From NCBI GenBank assembly GCA_023409955.1, contig JAEYQQ010000189.1, positions 1 through 21,218 of the forward strand: DNA of 21,218 nucleotides, in the 5' to 3' direction. How positions within the stretch are numbered: position 1 is the stretch's first letter; each line of letters opens with the position of its first letter. The stretch is from Bacillota bacterium. GTDB taxonomy: Bacteria > Bacillota > Clostridia > Christensenellales > Aristaeellaceae. The notes under the pieces are model-generated. The model made no database searches. It saw nothing but the letters and a program-made list of their open reading frames with translations, and was not told where the DNA came from. Positions 1-7,311 of this stretch are shown here, piece by piece. The translations under genes and the position numbers were made by a program.

Positions 1-1
1 C

Positions 2-61
2 ATGTATCCAACGTTCCAACAATGGGAATTCATGCCGTACTTCAAACAATATTATGAATAA
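2..61 (+). CDS. Possible C-terminal end of a plus-strand gene cut by the window edge
   Basis: One forward frame is open from the first bases to a TAA at 59-61 and encodes about 19 residues rich in Phe, Tyr and Gln, ending FKQYYE. The next gene, on the minus strand, ends at 94, so a convergent gene could finish here. Twenty codons cannot prove coding and no family can be recognised. No clear hairpin terminator was seen between 61 and 94. It may equally be non-coding sequence. Confidence 0.25.
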   Translation: MYPTFQQWEFMPYFKQYYE

Positions 62-93
62 ATTGTTAAGAAAATTGATACGCGATAAAATTG

Positions 94-966
94 TTACCAG
101 CGGCGACGGTTTTTCTTCAACTCGCCAAGGCCAAGCCCCGCAAAAATCCAGCCAAGAGGCCCGCAGCCCATACAACCGCCGTACCTATACTTACGCTTGC
201 GGGAGCCAAAGATCAGTGAAAACAGAATGAAGAGTATAAATAGATTGCCCAAACTAAAGCCAGACGATTTCTCTTCTTGTGATTTATTTTCTTGCTCTAC
301 AGCCTTCTTTTCATTTTCCTGCCATTCTGAAAAGAATTTGCTTCCGCCGGGCAGGTACTCCATCCAGCCGCTCTCGTTGCTGTCTTTGCCGCTGTCTGGC
401 GCAATGGTTGGCGCAGGCGTAGGCGCTGCAGCAGGCATGCCAAACAGCTGAGCAGTAGATACCGTTACGCCGTACTGCTTGCCAAGGAATATAGCCAACT
501 GGGGAATATACTCCCGAAAAGCAGTATCATACTTTTCATTTTGAAAGTCCTTCAAAAAATATGCATTTAAAAGATGCTGCTGCGAATCCTTGGAAAACCG
601 CTTCTCCAATGCAGGCCCTGCTATGGTCACAGCCTCTTCATCACCAGCAGAAGCCAGCAGCAATAGGTCGTCGTCTCCCAGATTCCACTGGCGGAACACT
701 TCACGGCCAAAGTCTGATACGCTCATGCCGTCCAGAAAGTGTACAGTGACGACCCTCAGCTTTACACCGGTTTTATTTTTCAGCGTTTCATGGAACGTGT
801 TCAAATCAAAAACTGTTTGCTCCGGAAAAATATTTGCGTTGTCCGAAACAGGCAGATCTGATACGGCAGGGTACCTTGGGCTTGCCATGGCATATTGCGG
901 CAGCTGAAACAGCATCACCATCAATAACGCAATACCAAGACAGTTAAATAATACGCGGCGCGCCAT
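94..966 (-). CDS. TPM-domain membrane protein (YgcG/TLP18.3-Psb32-MOLO1 family)
   Basis: About 290 residues. An N-terminal hydrophobic segment (roughly residues 5-28, ending QYAMAS) looks like a signal peptide or anchor. A TPM domain follows (about 35-165), with family features such as the start LPVSDNANIF and a DDDLLLLAS stretch. Then come a Pro/Ala/Ser linker, a charged stretch, one transmembrane helix (LGNLFILFILFSLIF) and a basic C-tail with CMGCG and KKNRRRW. The TPM domain is therefore predicted outside the membrane and the tail inside. TPM proteins are linked to membrane-protein quality control, but the bacterial role is poorly defined. The ATG at 966 was chosen because AAGGAG lies 7 nt upstream; the longer start at 993 has no ribosome binding site. 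It is last in the xpaC-telA-lemA-like-TPM run, 30 nt after its neighbour. LemA/TPM pairs are common in Firmicutes. Confidence 0.8.
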   Translation of the reverse strand: MARRVLFNCLGIALLMVMLFQLPQYAMASPRYPAVSDLPVSDNANIFPEQTVFDLNTFHETLKNKTGVKLRVVTVHFLDGMSVSDFGREVFRQWNLGDDDLLLLASAGDEEAVTIAGPALEKRFSKDSQQHLLNAYFLKDFQNEKYDTAFREYIPQLAIFLGKQYGVTVSTAQLFGMPAAAPTPAPTIAPDSGKDSNESGWMEYLPGGSKFFSEWQENEKKAVEQENKSQEEKSSGFSLGNLFILFILFSLIFGSRKRKYRYGGCMGCGPLGWIFAGLGLGELKKNRRRW

Positions 967-996
967 AGCGATTCTCCTTCTTTTGACAGGCATGTT

Positions 997-1548
997 TTAC
1001 TTGGCAGCAAAGGGCTGAGCTTTGGGTATCCCCATCAAGTGCCCAGCAATCCAGCCGCTGATACTGCCTTCCATGCGCTGGTTATAGGAAGCCACAGCTT
1101 CATTATAGACCCTTACCGCATCCCCATCGGCATATGCCTCAAGAGCCTTGGTTAGCGAAACAACATAGTTCCAGTCCTTTGTGTTCGCCTTAAGGGATGG
1201 TAGGTTATCAAGGGAATCCCCCAACGCCGCCACCGCTTCCGTCAGGGCCTGGTTGGCTGCATACTTCTCTGTTAACGGGCCATTACCTTGCAGCACGTTC
1301 CTTGCATCTTCCAGGTCAATAATGCGATCATCTTGTTTATCAAGATGGCGGCGGGCTACAACCAGCAGGTTACCGGCATCGGCCGCACGCAGGTCCAGCA
1401 GGTTTTTTAGCCCACCGTCCTTTTCATACAGCATCTCCAAATCCTGTGCTTCAGCTTTCCATCCCTTGCTGGCACCAAAGGCAATTCCGCCTATGATCAG
1501 GATGAATGCAATCAGCAGGCAGATAAATGTCCGCCCGGTATTTTTCAT
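997..1548 (-). CDS. LemA-like membrane protein
   Basis: About 183 residues. One N-terminal transmembrane helix (TFICLLIAFILIIGGIAFG) is followed by a mostly helical soluble part. The C-terminal segment has the LemA signature of a Tyr-Asn pair, a second YN a few residues on, and a Gly/Pro ending (VYNEAVASYNQRM ... LMGIPKAQPF). LemA proteins are single-pass membrane proteins with a helical bundle; their function is not settled, and here too it is unknown. The match is weaker than for a canonical LemA because the central helices are divergent. The ATG at 1548 is preferred: GGAGGG (1555-1560) sits 6 nt upstream, whereas the TTG at 1554 directly abuts it. It lies between telA, from which it is separated by a terminator-like hairpin, and the TPM gene, so its expression may be lower than that of xpaC-telA. 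Confidence 0.7.
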   Translation of the reverse strand: MKNTGRTFICLLIAFILIIGGIAFGASKGWKAEAQDLEMLYEKDGGLKNLLDLRAADAGNLLVVARRHLDKQDDRIIDLEDARNVLQGNGPLTEKYAANQALTEAVAALGDSLDNLPSLKANTKDWNYVVSLTKALEAYADGDAVRVYNEAVASYNQRMEGSISGWIAGHLMGIPKAQPFAAK

Positions 1549-1570
1549 GTTCAACCCTCCACCTAATTCC

Positions 1571-1627
1571 AGAAAAATAAATCAGGGCTGTGCACCGCGC
1601 CCCGACGGGACTCTTGGAGCACAGCCC
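1571..1627 (-). terminator. Terminator-like hairpin between telA and the lemA-like gene
   Basis: Read on the minus strand, GGGCTGTGC (1619-1627) pairs perfectly with GCACAGCCC (1585-1593) around a 25-nt loop that itself holds CCCG/CGGG. A T-rich run (GATTTATTTTTCT) follows immediately. It lies after the telA stop and before the ribosome binding site of the next gene, so it could act as a partial terminator inside the operon or separate two transcripts. No separate promoter was recognised downstream, so attenuation is the simpler reading. Confidence 0.7.
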
Positions 1628-1653
1628 CTGCCAACCCTGCCGCAAATTATGCT

Positions 1654-2826
1654 TCAGCGTTTAAGCTCAATCAGCTTGCTCTTGAGTTCGCCTTCCATCT
1701 TTTGCAGGGTAGCTTCAGCAGCCATGCGCTTCTGATGGCCTTCGGACTGGATTTTCACCACTTCATTGATGGTATCGATGAGGGATTGATTCGTCTGAAC
1801 CAGCGTTTCGATATCAATGATACCGCGCTCTGCTTCCTTGGCGGTTTCAATCGTCCCCATCTTCAAGGTCTCGGCATTCTTTTTCAAAAGCTCATTGGTC
1901 ATATCGGTAACCGCAGTCTGAGCCTTTAGGGCAGATTGACTGTGGTACAATCCCAGCGCCAACACCATCTGGCTCTTCCACAATGGCAGGGTATTGCTCA
2001 GTGTGCTTTGAATGCGCTCCACCAGCAAGCTGTCGTTGTTTTGCAAAAGACGGATTTGAGGCGCCATCTGCAATGCGACCTGGCGTGTAAGCTTCAAGTC
2101 ATGCAGCTTCTTTTCAAAACGGTCGCACATGGCTGAAAGATCGTTGGCCCGCTGTGCATCCATGGCATCGCCAGTCTGTGCGGCCTTGTCAAAAAGCGCC
2201 TTCAGTTCTGTTTCCCTGACAGTACGCAGCTTTTCATCGCCTGCCAGGATGTACATGGTCAACTCCTTGAAGTATAGCGTATTCTGATCGTACAGATGGT
2301 TAAACATCGCCACGTCCTTCAAAAGCTGAACCTGATATTTCTCCAAGCTGGAGGCAATAGCACCTACATTGACATCGACCTTTGCATACCTTGCCTTCAT
2401 GGCCTCAATCTGTCTTCCGGCATTTTTGAAAAGCTTCCTTAAGCCTTTGGGTTCCTCTGCATCTGCTTCAAAGCCCTTCAGCTCAGCTACCAGGCCCGAT
2501 AGCATTTCGCCGACCTCACCAGTTTCGGTGGTCTTCACATATTCCAATGCCTTGTCCGAAAAATCAGCGATCTTCTTCTGGGCATCTGCACCAAACAAAA
2601 GCACATGATCCGGATTTTCAAGATTCAGCCGGCTGATAAAATCATCAACGCTCTTTCTTTCCGCCTCTGTCAACTGGGCTTCCTGATAAGGGCTGACTGA
2701 TACAGGCTCAGCCTTTGGTGCCAACGCCTGCGTTGCAACAATGGTTTCTTCCAGCATTTCTTTGTCTTTAAGCGTAATATCCGGTGTCAGGGTGAGGACG
2801 GGTACAACTTCCTGCTGGCTGTTCAT
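1654..2826 (-). CDS. telA: TelA/KlaA family protein (toxic anion resistance)
   Basis: 390 residues, close to the usual family length. It is soluble, strongly helical and rich in Lys, Glu, Leu and Gln, with no signal peptide or membrane helix. Segments typical of TelA are VDDFISRLNLENPDHVLLFG, the middle MYILAGDEKLRTVRETEL, and the C-terminal run of predicted coiled coil (about 315-390). The family was named after plasmid tellurite resistance; chromosomal homologues have been linked to tolerance of cell-envelope antibiotics. The biochemical activity is unknown. The ATG at 2826 has AGGAGG 9 nt upstream and overlaps the xpaC stop by 4 nt (ATGA), so the two are translationally coupled. The same pair is adjacent in Bacillus subtilis (xpaC-yaaN), which supports both calls. 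Confidence 0.88.
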   Translation of the reverse strand: MNSQQEVVPVLTLTPDITLKDKEMLEETIVATQALAPKAEPVSVSPYQEAQLTEAERKSVDDFISRLNLENPDHVLLFGADAQKKIADFSDKALEYVKTTETGEVGEMLSGLVAELKGFEADAEEPKGLRKLFKNAGRQIEAMKARYAKVDVNVGAIASSLEKYQVQLLKDVAMFNHLYDQNTLYFKELTMYILAGDEKLRTVRETELKALFDKAAQTGDAMDAQRANDLSAMCDRFEKKLHDLKLTRQVALQMAPQIRLLQNNDSLLVERIQSTLSNTLPLWKSQMVLALGLYHSQSALKAQTAVTDMTNELLKKNAETLKMGTIETAKEAERGIIDIETLVQTNQSLIDTINEVVKIQSEGHQKRMAAEATLQKMEGELKSKLIELKR

Positions 2827-3581
2827 GTGTTGGCGCCTCCTTGTTCCGACTGTTTTTCAGTATGTTTTGCGTCCAGGTTCTCTAAGGTATGAAGGTCGTT
2901 TGCGACCAAGCCATCGCGCTTGAGCATCTGCTCCAGCACATCGATATCGGTGGTGATATCCAGCATATCATCATGGTATAAGGTTTCCAACTGCCGCTGG
3001 CAGGCAGCCAATACGACGCCCATGGCCTTTACGATGCGGCTGCGAGCTTCCTGGGCATTCTGGCCGGTGACCTCCCGCTGGTCCATCACACGGTAGCTTT
3101 TGAGCATCTTCAGTGTGGTGGGCAGATAGTATTCCATAAAGCGGCGAATCTGCGGCGCCTTTTTCGGCTTATCGGCCACTGTTTTAAATATCTGGCTGCA
3201 CAGCCGCTCCAGGTCATCCATCTGGCTGGATAGGGCAGGATCGGGAATCAAATCATTTTCTTCCCGGATTTGGGCAATCATTTCAGCCCCTTTGCGGATG
3301 ACCTCATCCGCAGCCGGGTCCCCTGTTTGAGCATACCCTTCCAATGGCTGCTCCTGTTGCTTTTGCTGCTGCTTATTGGGGCTTAAATCAAGACCCGATC
3401 CCATGATCCCAACTACGCGGCCGCCCAACAGGGACACCGCAACGGCAAGCACATAGTCCCATACTCTGTACAGAGGAAAAAGCCAGGCATATATTGCAAA
3501 GATAATGCCAAAGGCCAGAATTCCAGCACCGGCACCCTTTCTGTTTTTTGTCCTGCGCTGGGTAGGCTGCTTGTTTGCCAT
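2823..3581 (-). CDS. xpaC: XpaC family membrane protein
   Basis: 252 residues. After a basic N-terminus (KQPTQRRTKNRKG) come two membrane helices in a hairpin (about 18-37 and 42-62). A Gln-rich linker and a helical cytoplasmic domain follow, with MEYYLPTTLKMLKSY and a DIDVLEQMLKRDGL ending typical of XpaC. The family is annotated for hydrolysis of 5-bromo-4-chloroindolyl phosphate in B. subtilis, but no classical phosphatase motif can be seen, and a structural or envelope role with TelA is at least as likely. The ATG has GGAGG 7 nt upstream. It is the first gene of the module, about 245 nt downstream of the predicted transcription start, and overlaps telA by 4 nt. Confidence 0.88.
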   Translation of the reverse strand: MANKQPTQRRTKNRKGAGAGILAFGIIFAIYAWLFPLYRVWDYVLAVAVSLLGGRVVGIMGSGLDLSPNKQQQKQQEQPLEGYAQTGDPAADEVIRKGAEMIAQIREENDLIPDPALSSQMDDLERLCSQIFKTVADKPKKAPQIRRFMEYYLPTTLKMLKSYRVMDQREVTGQNAQEARSRIVKAMGVVLAACQRQLETLYHDDMLDITTDIDVLEQMLKRDGLVANDLHTLENLDAKHTEKQSEQGGANT

Positions 3582-3827
3582 GAGTTGTCCTCCATCCGAT
3601 ATTGTTCACATGCTCTATCGTAAAGGATACCTGCTTTTCAGTAAAGGCCCTTGCGCACAAAACCGCAATCTTGTGCATCAAGGATACATCCTGAGCAATC
3701 ATCCTTTAAAATGCAGCTTTCATTATAGCACAAAGGCAATGGGCCGCAAAGAACATGCCATGAGAAAACCATGAGAATTCTATGAGAGATGGAGTCTACA
3801 ACAACTGCTGTTGATTTCCATCATTAT
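3582..3827 (-). other. Long 5' leader of the xpaC operon, contents unrecognised
   Basis: The segment between the predicted start of transcription and the xpaC ATG is about 245 nt, long for a simple leader. On the RNA strand AAAGGAT (near 3700-3706) can pair with a nearby ATCCTT (about 3679-3684) or with ATCCTTT further down (about 3624-3630), two mutually exclusive pairings. A second TATAAT lies at 3722-3727 with only a poor -35, so a shorter transcript is possible. No T-box, known riboswitch or terminator could be recognised. The frame at 3702 that enters xpaC out of phase has no proper ribosome binding site. Confidence 0.35.
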
Positions 3828-3833
3828 CCATTC

Positions 3834-3862
3834 ATTATAGGGCTATGGGAAATTTTTGTCAA
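3834..3862 (-). promoter_or_regulatory. Perfect consensus sigma-A promoter for the xpaC operon
   Basis: On the minus strand TTGACA (3857-3862) is followed by exactly 17 nt and TATAAT (3834-3839). Both hexamers match the consensus completely. It points at xpaC, and the ymaF-like gene upstream ends in its own terminator, so this is the likely start of the four-gene transcript. Confidence 0.85.
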
Positions 3863-3910
3863 ACATGCACATTGGTTTCAACAGCATTTGTACGACGCAG
3901 CTTATGACAA

Positions 3911-3952
3911 AGAAAAAGACGTTTATCCCGACGACACAGCCGGGACAAACGT
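3911..3952 (-). terminator. Rho-independent terminator of the ymaF-like gene
   Basis: On the minus strand a 12-bp stem (arms 3941-3952 and 3919-3930, one G-T type mismatch, 10-nt loop) is followed by CTTTTTCTTT. It lies about 50 nt after the stop at 4000, and upstream of the xpaC promoter at 3834-3862. Confidence 0.88.
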
Positions 3953-3999
3953 TTCATAAATTACATATACAAGCAAATTATCATACAGGCTAAAAAAAC

Positions 4000-4374
4000 T
4001 TAATCTCCAATTGGATCATCGATCATGGTAGCAAGCCTGAATTCATGCTGATGCCCATCGCTGACCTCTGTTACACTCTCCAGGAAGTGTACATGCCGGT
4101 CACCCACCGGTATCATGCCTGAAGTTCTGCCGTAGAACTCATGAAAGTGGTTCTCATAAAAATCGGTGCGGAATTTCACTTCGTGCACATGGTCATTGGC
4201 TCCTGACAGGATGGCTTCTCCCGTTACAGTAGCAAACCGGTGGTTATGGGGATCCTCCTGGGCCTCGGCAATTTTCACGCTGCCCAGGACTTCATGAACA
4301 TGCCTTTGTTCTTCTGTTGGGCATGGGGGGCATGGCGGACAAGGCCTATAGTCTGATCCATTGTTTTGATACAT
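4000..4374 (-). CDS. YmaF-like small protein with six His-x-His pairs
   Basis: 124 residues, no signal peptide or membrane helix. The N-terminus carries PCPPCPPCP. Six H-x-H pairs follow at roughly 20-residue intervals (RHVHEV, PHNHRF, DHVHEV, NHFHEF, RHVHFL, GHQHEF). This arrangement is that of the YmaF family of Firmicutes, whose function is unknown. Such regularly repeated His pairs plus three Cys suggest metal binding, but that is inference. The longer open frame reaches 4629, but the start at 4374 was chosen because AAGGAGA lies about 8 nt upstream and the extra N-terminal part runs back through the terminator of the upstream gene. It is a single-gene unit with its own terminator; no convincing promoter was seen in 4375-4539. 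Confidence 0.78.
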   Translation of the reverse strand: MYQNNGSDYRPCPPCPPCPTEEQRHVHEVLGSVKIAEAQEDPHNHRFATVTGEAILSGANDHVHEVKFRTDFYENHFHEFYGRTSGMIPVGDRHVHFLESVTEVSDGHQHEFRLATMIDDPIGD

Positions 4375-4539
4375 ATCAAAGCTCTCCTTTTTCATCTTTC
4401 CAGACGGTAGACGGTTGGTATGCCAAATATGATCCTTGGGACTAGTTGGCATTGTTTTGATTAGCCCCTTAGCAGAATATGATGCGTATCTCCTAAAGGT
4501 GATTGGCAAATCAAAGTGCGCTGCAAGAGGAGACATAGC

Positions 4540-4568
4540 AAAAAGCCGCCGGTTTCTTTTCCGGCGGC
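4540..4568 (-). terminator. Rho-independent terminator of the LCP gene
   Basis: On the minus strand GCCGCCGG and CCGGCGGC (4561-4568 and 4545-4552) form a perfect 8-bp GC stem around an 8-nt loop, followed by CTTTTTGC. It lies about 30 nt after the stop at 4595. Confidence 0.92.
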
Positions 4569-4594
4569 ATTGCTTTTCCCTGCTGGCAGATTGT

Positions 4595-5773
4595 TTATTT
4601 GTAATAGCTCTGACCGTAGATGAATTCATGCAGTGCTTCTATGTTGGTCTTTAGATTCTTGCTGTTCATGTATACCAAGCTGGAACCATTGATATCCTTG
4701 TAGCCAAAGGTCTTATCCATCGGCAAACGATGCTGCGCCAGCAGCACTTCCCCCGCGGCGGCCTTTGCAGCGATGTCAGACTGCAAAACAATGGTTCCCA
4801 ACTCCAGCATCTCGCCAACACTAATATTGGTATAGACATACGGCAGCACTGCATTCATCAGGTCCATCATGCTGTTTAAGTCCATATCCTTCATCACCTT
4901 GGCAAGCAGAACCTCCAGCAGCTTACGCTGACGAGCTGTACGGGCAAAGTCATTATCGATGCCGCGGATCCGTGCATATGTCACTGCCTGCATGCCATCC
5001 AGATGATGGATCCCCGCAACACCTTTTACCTTTTCTCGCTTAACATCATCCAAGGGCTCCTTTCGAAGCTCATAATTGATGCGGTTTGCCTCCGCCTTGG
5101 TCAGTTCAATATCCACACCGCCCAGACTGTCGATAATGGCAGACAAGCCAAAGAAGTTGATGGCTACAAACCGCTCCGTATTCATTTGAAAATTTCGGTT
5201 GACCGTCCGCATTGCAAGCTTTGGACCGCCGTTCTGACCTTTTGTGGACCCAAACTTATAGGCGACATTGATACGGTAAGCATTCTTGTAGCCTGGAACG
5301 GTGACAGCCGTATCCCTGGCAATGGAAGACAGCTTGATTTCACCTGTATCTCTGTTGACAGAAAGAATCATCATCACATCGGAAAGGCCTGTATCCGTCA
5401 CATCTGTACGGGAATCAACGCCCAGCAATAGAATGTTGATAACATCCGAAGGCAGGTCTTTGTTGGCTTCCAGCTCGCTCAAATCAATCTCAGCCACATC
5501 GCCCTGGCCAAGCTCCTTGAGCAGCTGGGCATGTTCTTCATCCAGCTCATCCAGCGGGATGGCTGCCTCAGCATCTTCCCAGATAACGCCGGATGATCCA
5601 TCTTCAGATTCCCATTGCTCCCACTGGGCCCTGTCTTCATCGTCCAGCTCTTCCAGATCACTTACATAAGAAACCTCTGGGTCTTCTTCGCCCATGGCGG
5701 CAGGAAGCATGCAAATAAATAGCGACACAGCACACAACAGGCTGAGCAAACGCTTTATCCATGAATTGACCAA
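4595..5773 (-). CDS. LCP (LytR-CpsA-Psr) family cell-wall glycopolymer ligase-like protein
   Basis: 392 residues. LCP enzymes transfer undecaprenyl-linked glycopolymers such as teichoic acids or capsule to peptidoglycan on the outer face of the membrane. The LCP core runs from about 110 to 290. Visible motifs are ILLLGVDSR (D120, R122), SSIARDTAV (R153, D154), SLGGVDIEL, GIHHLDGMQAVTYARIR and the Arg-rich FARTARQRK. The N-terminus is a hydrophobic signal followed by AAMGEE, so it may be cleaved rather than kept as the usual anchor. Residues 29-107 form an unusually acidic linker (long runs of Glu and Asp) before the catalytic core. The start is TTG (5771-5773) with AGGAGG 8 nt upstream. The gene is monocistronic, with a promoter at 5827-5855 and a terminator at 4540-4568. 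Which polymer it attaches cannot be told. Confidence 0.9.
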   Translation of the reverse strand: MVNSWIKRLLSLLCAVSLFICMLPAAMGEEDPEVSYVSDLEELDDEDRAQWEQWESEDGSSGVIWEDAEAAIPLDELDEEHAQLLKELGQGDVAEIDLSELEANKDLPSDVINILLLGVDSRTDVTDTGLSDVMMILSVNRDTGEIKLSSIARDTAVTVPGYKNAYRINVAYKFGSTKGQNGGPKLAMRTVNRNFQMNTERFVAINFFGLSAIIDSLGGVDIELTKAEANRINYELRKEPLDDVKREKVKGVAGIHHLDGMQAVTYARIRGIDNDFARTARQRKLLEVLLAKVMKDMDLNSMMDLMNAVLPYVYTNISVGEMLELGTIVLQSDIAAKAAAGEVLLAQHRLPMDKTFGYKDINGSSLVYMNSKNLKTNIEALHEFIYGQSYYK

Positions 5774-5826
5774 GTGTTGTTCCTCCTCCCCAAGGGGATG
5801 GATTTTTAGTTTGAAAATACTCGGCT

Positions 5827-5855
5827 ATTATACCTGTACCGCCATAAAATTGCAA
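5827..5855 (-). promoter_or_regulatory. Sigma-A promoter of the LCP gene
   Basis: On the minus strand TTGCAA (5850-5855), a 17-nt spacer and a perfect TATAAT (5827-5832). It lies about 55 nt upstream of the TTG start of the LCP gene and just past the end of the rRNA methyltransferase gene. Confidence 0.75.
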
Positions 5856-5909
5856 TTGCCTAAGCTTATCAAGCGGCACTCAGATAGGAAACGATTTACT
5901 AGTATTTAT

Positions 5910-7262
5910 TCATCCTTCCACCAAGTCAAAGCATAGAACATTTTCCACACCATGGGTCCAGCAGAACATGTCCACCGGTTGGCACCGGGTAATTTGATAG
6001 CCTGCCTTAACAAACAAAGCGGCATCCCTGGCCTGTGTGGCAGGATTGCAGCTGACATATACCACCCGTCTGGGCTGCGCCGCTGCGATGGCGTCCACCA
6101 CCTGTGGCTCTACACCTTTGCGGGGCGGGTCCAGCACAATGACCTCCGGCTTTAGGCCCTCCTTCACCAGCCTTGGCAAAATCACTTCTGCCTCTCCGGT
6201 AATGAACTCCGCATTGTTGATACCGTTTACTCTTGCATTTTCCCTGGCGTCGCTGACTGCCGCCTCCACCGTCTCAATACCGATCACATGCTTTGCGCAT
6301 TTTGCTAACAACAGGGAGATGGTGCCTGCGCCACAATAAACATCCACCACAGTTTCACATGTGCAAAGGCCTGCAAAATCCAGCGCTGTTTGATACAAAA
6401 CCTCTGTCTGTTCCGGGTTGATCTGAAAAAAAGACAAGGGAGAAAGATCAAAGTTAAGACCGCACAGAGTATCCCGAAGCCGCTCCTGCCCCCAAAGCAC
6501 CTTGAAATTGCTACCCAATATCACATTGCTGCGAGCCGTATGGACGCTGATGCACAGGGATACCAAAGTCGGTACTTCCTTTTTCAGCTCTGCCAGCAGT
6601 TCTTTTTCCTTGGGCAGCACAGTACCATTGATGACCAGCACAGCCATGACATCCCCCGCCCGAGATTCCCTGGCCATCACATGGCGCAAAAGCCCGGTAT
6701 GGCTTTCCTCCTGATAGGGTTCAATGTGATATGCTTCCATCCATCGTCTAACTGCCTTCATCACGCCATTGAGACCTTCTCTGGCCACTGGGCAGAAGGC
6801 GGTATCGATAATATCATGGCTTCTTGGGGCATAAAACCCAATCACAGGTTTTCCTGCTTCACCACCTACCGGCAGGGCAGTTTTGTTGCGGTAATGCCAG
6901 GGGTCATCCATCCCCAGCACAGGGGGAACTGTCACCTGAAGGCCGCCAATATGCAAAAAGCAATCCTCCACCTGCACGCGCTTAAAGTGCAGCGTCTGTT
7001 CATAGGTCATATGCTGGGCTGCACAGCCGCCGCACCGATAAAAGACTGGGCAGGGGGGCATTTGCCTGTCCGCGCTCTTTGATTTAATTTCCGTTAGCCT
7101 GCCAAAGGCATGGCGCTTTTGAACCTTGACGATGCGGCAAGCAATTTCCTCTCCCGGCAGGGCATAGGGGACAAAAACAGCCATACCCTCATGAAAACAT
7201 ACACCTTCCATCTCCGCCCCAAGGCGCTGACACGTAACATCGATTATCTGGTTTTTTTGCAT
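5910..7262 (-). CDS. rlmD: 23S rRNA (uracil-C5)-methyltransferase, RumA/RlmD (RlmCD) family
   Basis: 450 residues, normal for the family. It methylates C5 of uracil in 23S rRNA using S-adenosylmethionine; Gram-positive homologues can modify both U747 and U1939 (RlmCD). Order: TRAM RNA-binding domain (about 1-60); iron-sulfur cysteines C71, C77, C80 (CPVFYRCGGC) and C157 (FCPVA); central domain; then the Rossmann methyltransferase with FFQINPEQTE (Q280), DVYCGAGT (307-314), LDPPRKG (from 377) and the nucleophile C405 in VSCNPAT. The catalytic base is probably E440 in THGVENV. All key residues are present. The ATG has AAGGAG 7 nt upstream. It lies 49 nt after the DUF1836 gene and is probably co-transcribed with it. 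No clear terminator was seen after it. Confidence 0.93.
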   Translation of the reverse strand: MQKNQIIDVTCQRLGAEMEGVCFHEGMAVFVPYALPGEEIACRIVKVQKRHAFGRLTEIKSKSADRQMPPCPVFYRCGGCAAQHMTYEQTLHFKRVQVEDCFLHIGGLQVTVPPVLGMDDPWHYRNKTALPVGGEAGKPVIGFYAPRSHDIIDTAFCPVAREGLNGVMKAVRRWMEAYHIEPYQEESHTGLLRHVMARESRAGDVMAVLVINGTVLPKEKELLAELKKEVPTLVSLCISVHTARSNVILGSNFKVLWGQERLRDTLCGLNFDLSPLSFFQINPEQTEVLYQTALDFAGLCTCETVVDVYCGAGTISLLLAKCAKHVIGIETVEAAVSDARENARVNGINNAEFITGEAEVILPRLVKEGLKPEVIVLDPPRKGVEPQVVDAIAAAQPRRVVYVSCNPATQARDAALFVKAGYQITRCQPVDMFCWTHGVENVLCFDLVEG

Positions 7263-7311
7263 CCTGCTGCTCCTTTATTCCAAGCCGTCCATGCGGCATA
7301 TCAATTTCCTG

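Noticed and set aside
1181..1735. Long plus-strand open frame opposite the lemA-like gene
   Set aside because: Ser/Arg-rich composition typical of an antisense shadow; the minus frame has a ribosome binding site and family motifs.
3388..3702. Open frame in the xpaC leader that runs out of phase into xpaC
   Set aside because: Its start has the SD-like AAAGG directly against the ATG, and most of it is a shadow of xpaC.
3582..3830. Riboswitch or T-box in the xpaC leader
   Set aside because: No known conserved core or terminator was recognised; only alternative short pairings are seen.
4375..4539. CATATTCT resembling a sporulation sigma -10 upstream of the ymaF-like gene
   Set aside because: No matching -35 at the right distance, so no promoter is called.
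4375..4629. N-terminal extension of the ymaF-like frame
   Set aside because: It would read through the LCP terminator; the start at 4374 has a good ribosome binding site and fits the family length.
6390..7082. 230-codon plus-strand open frame opposite rlmD
   Set aside because: Lies entirely within a gene with all catalytic motifs intact; no ribosome binding site or recognisable domain.
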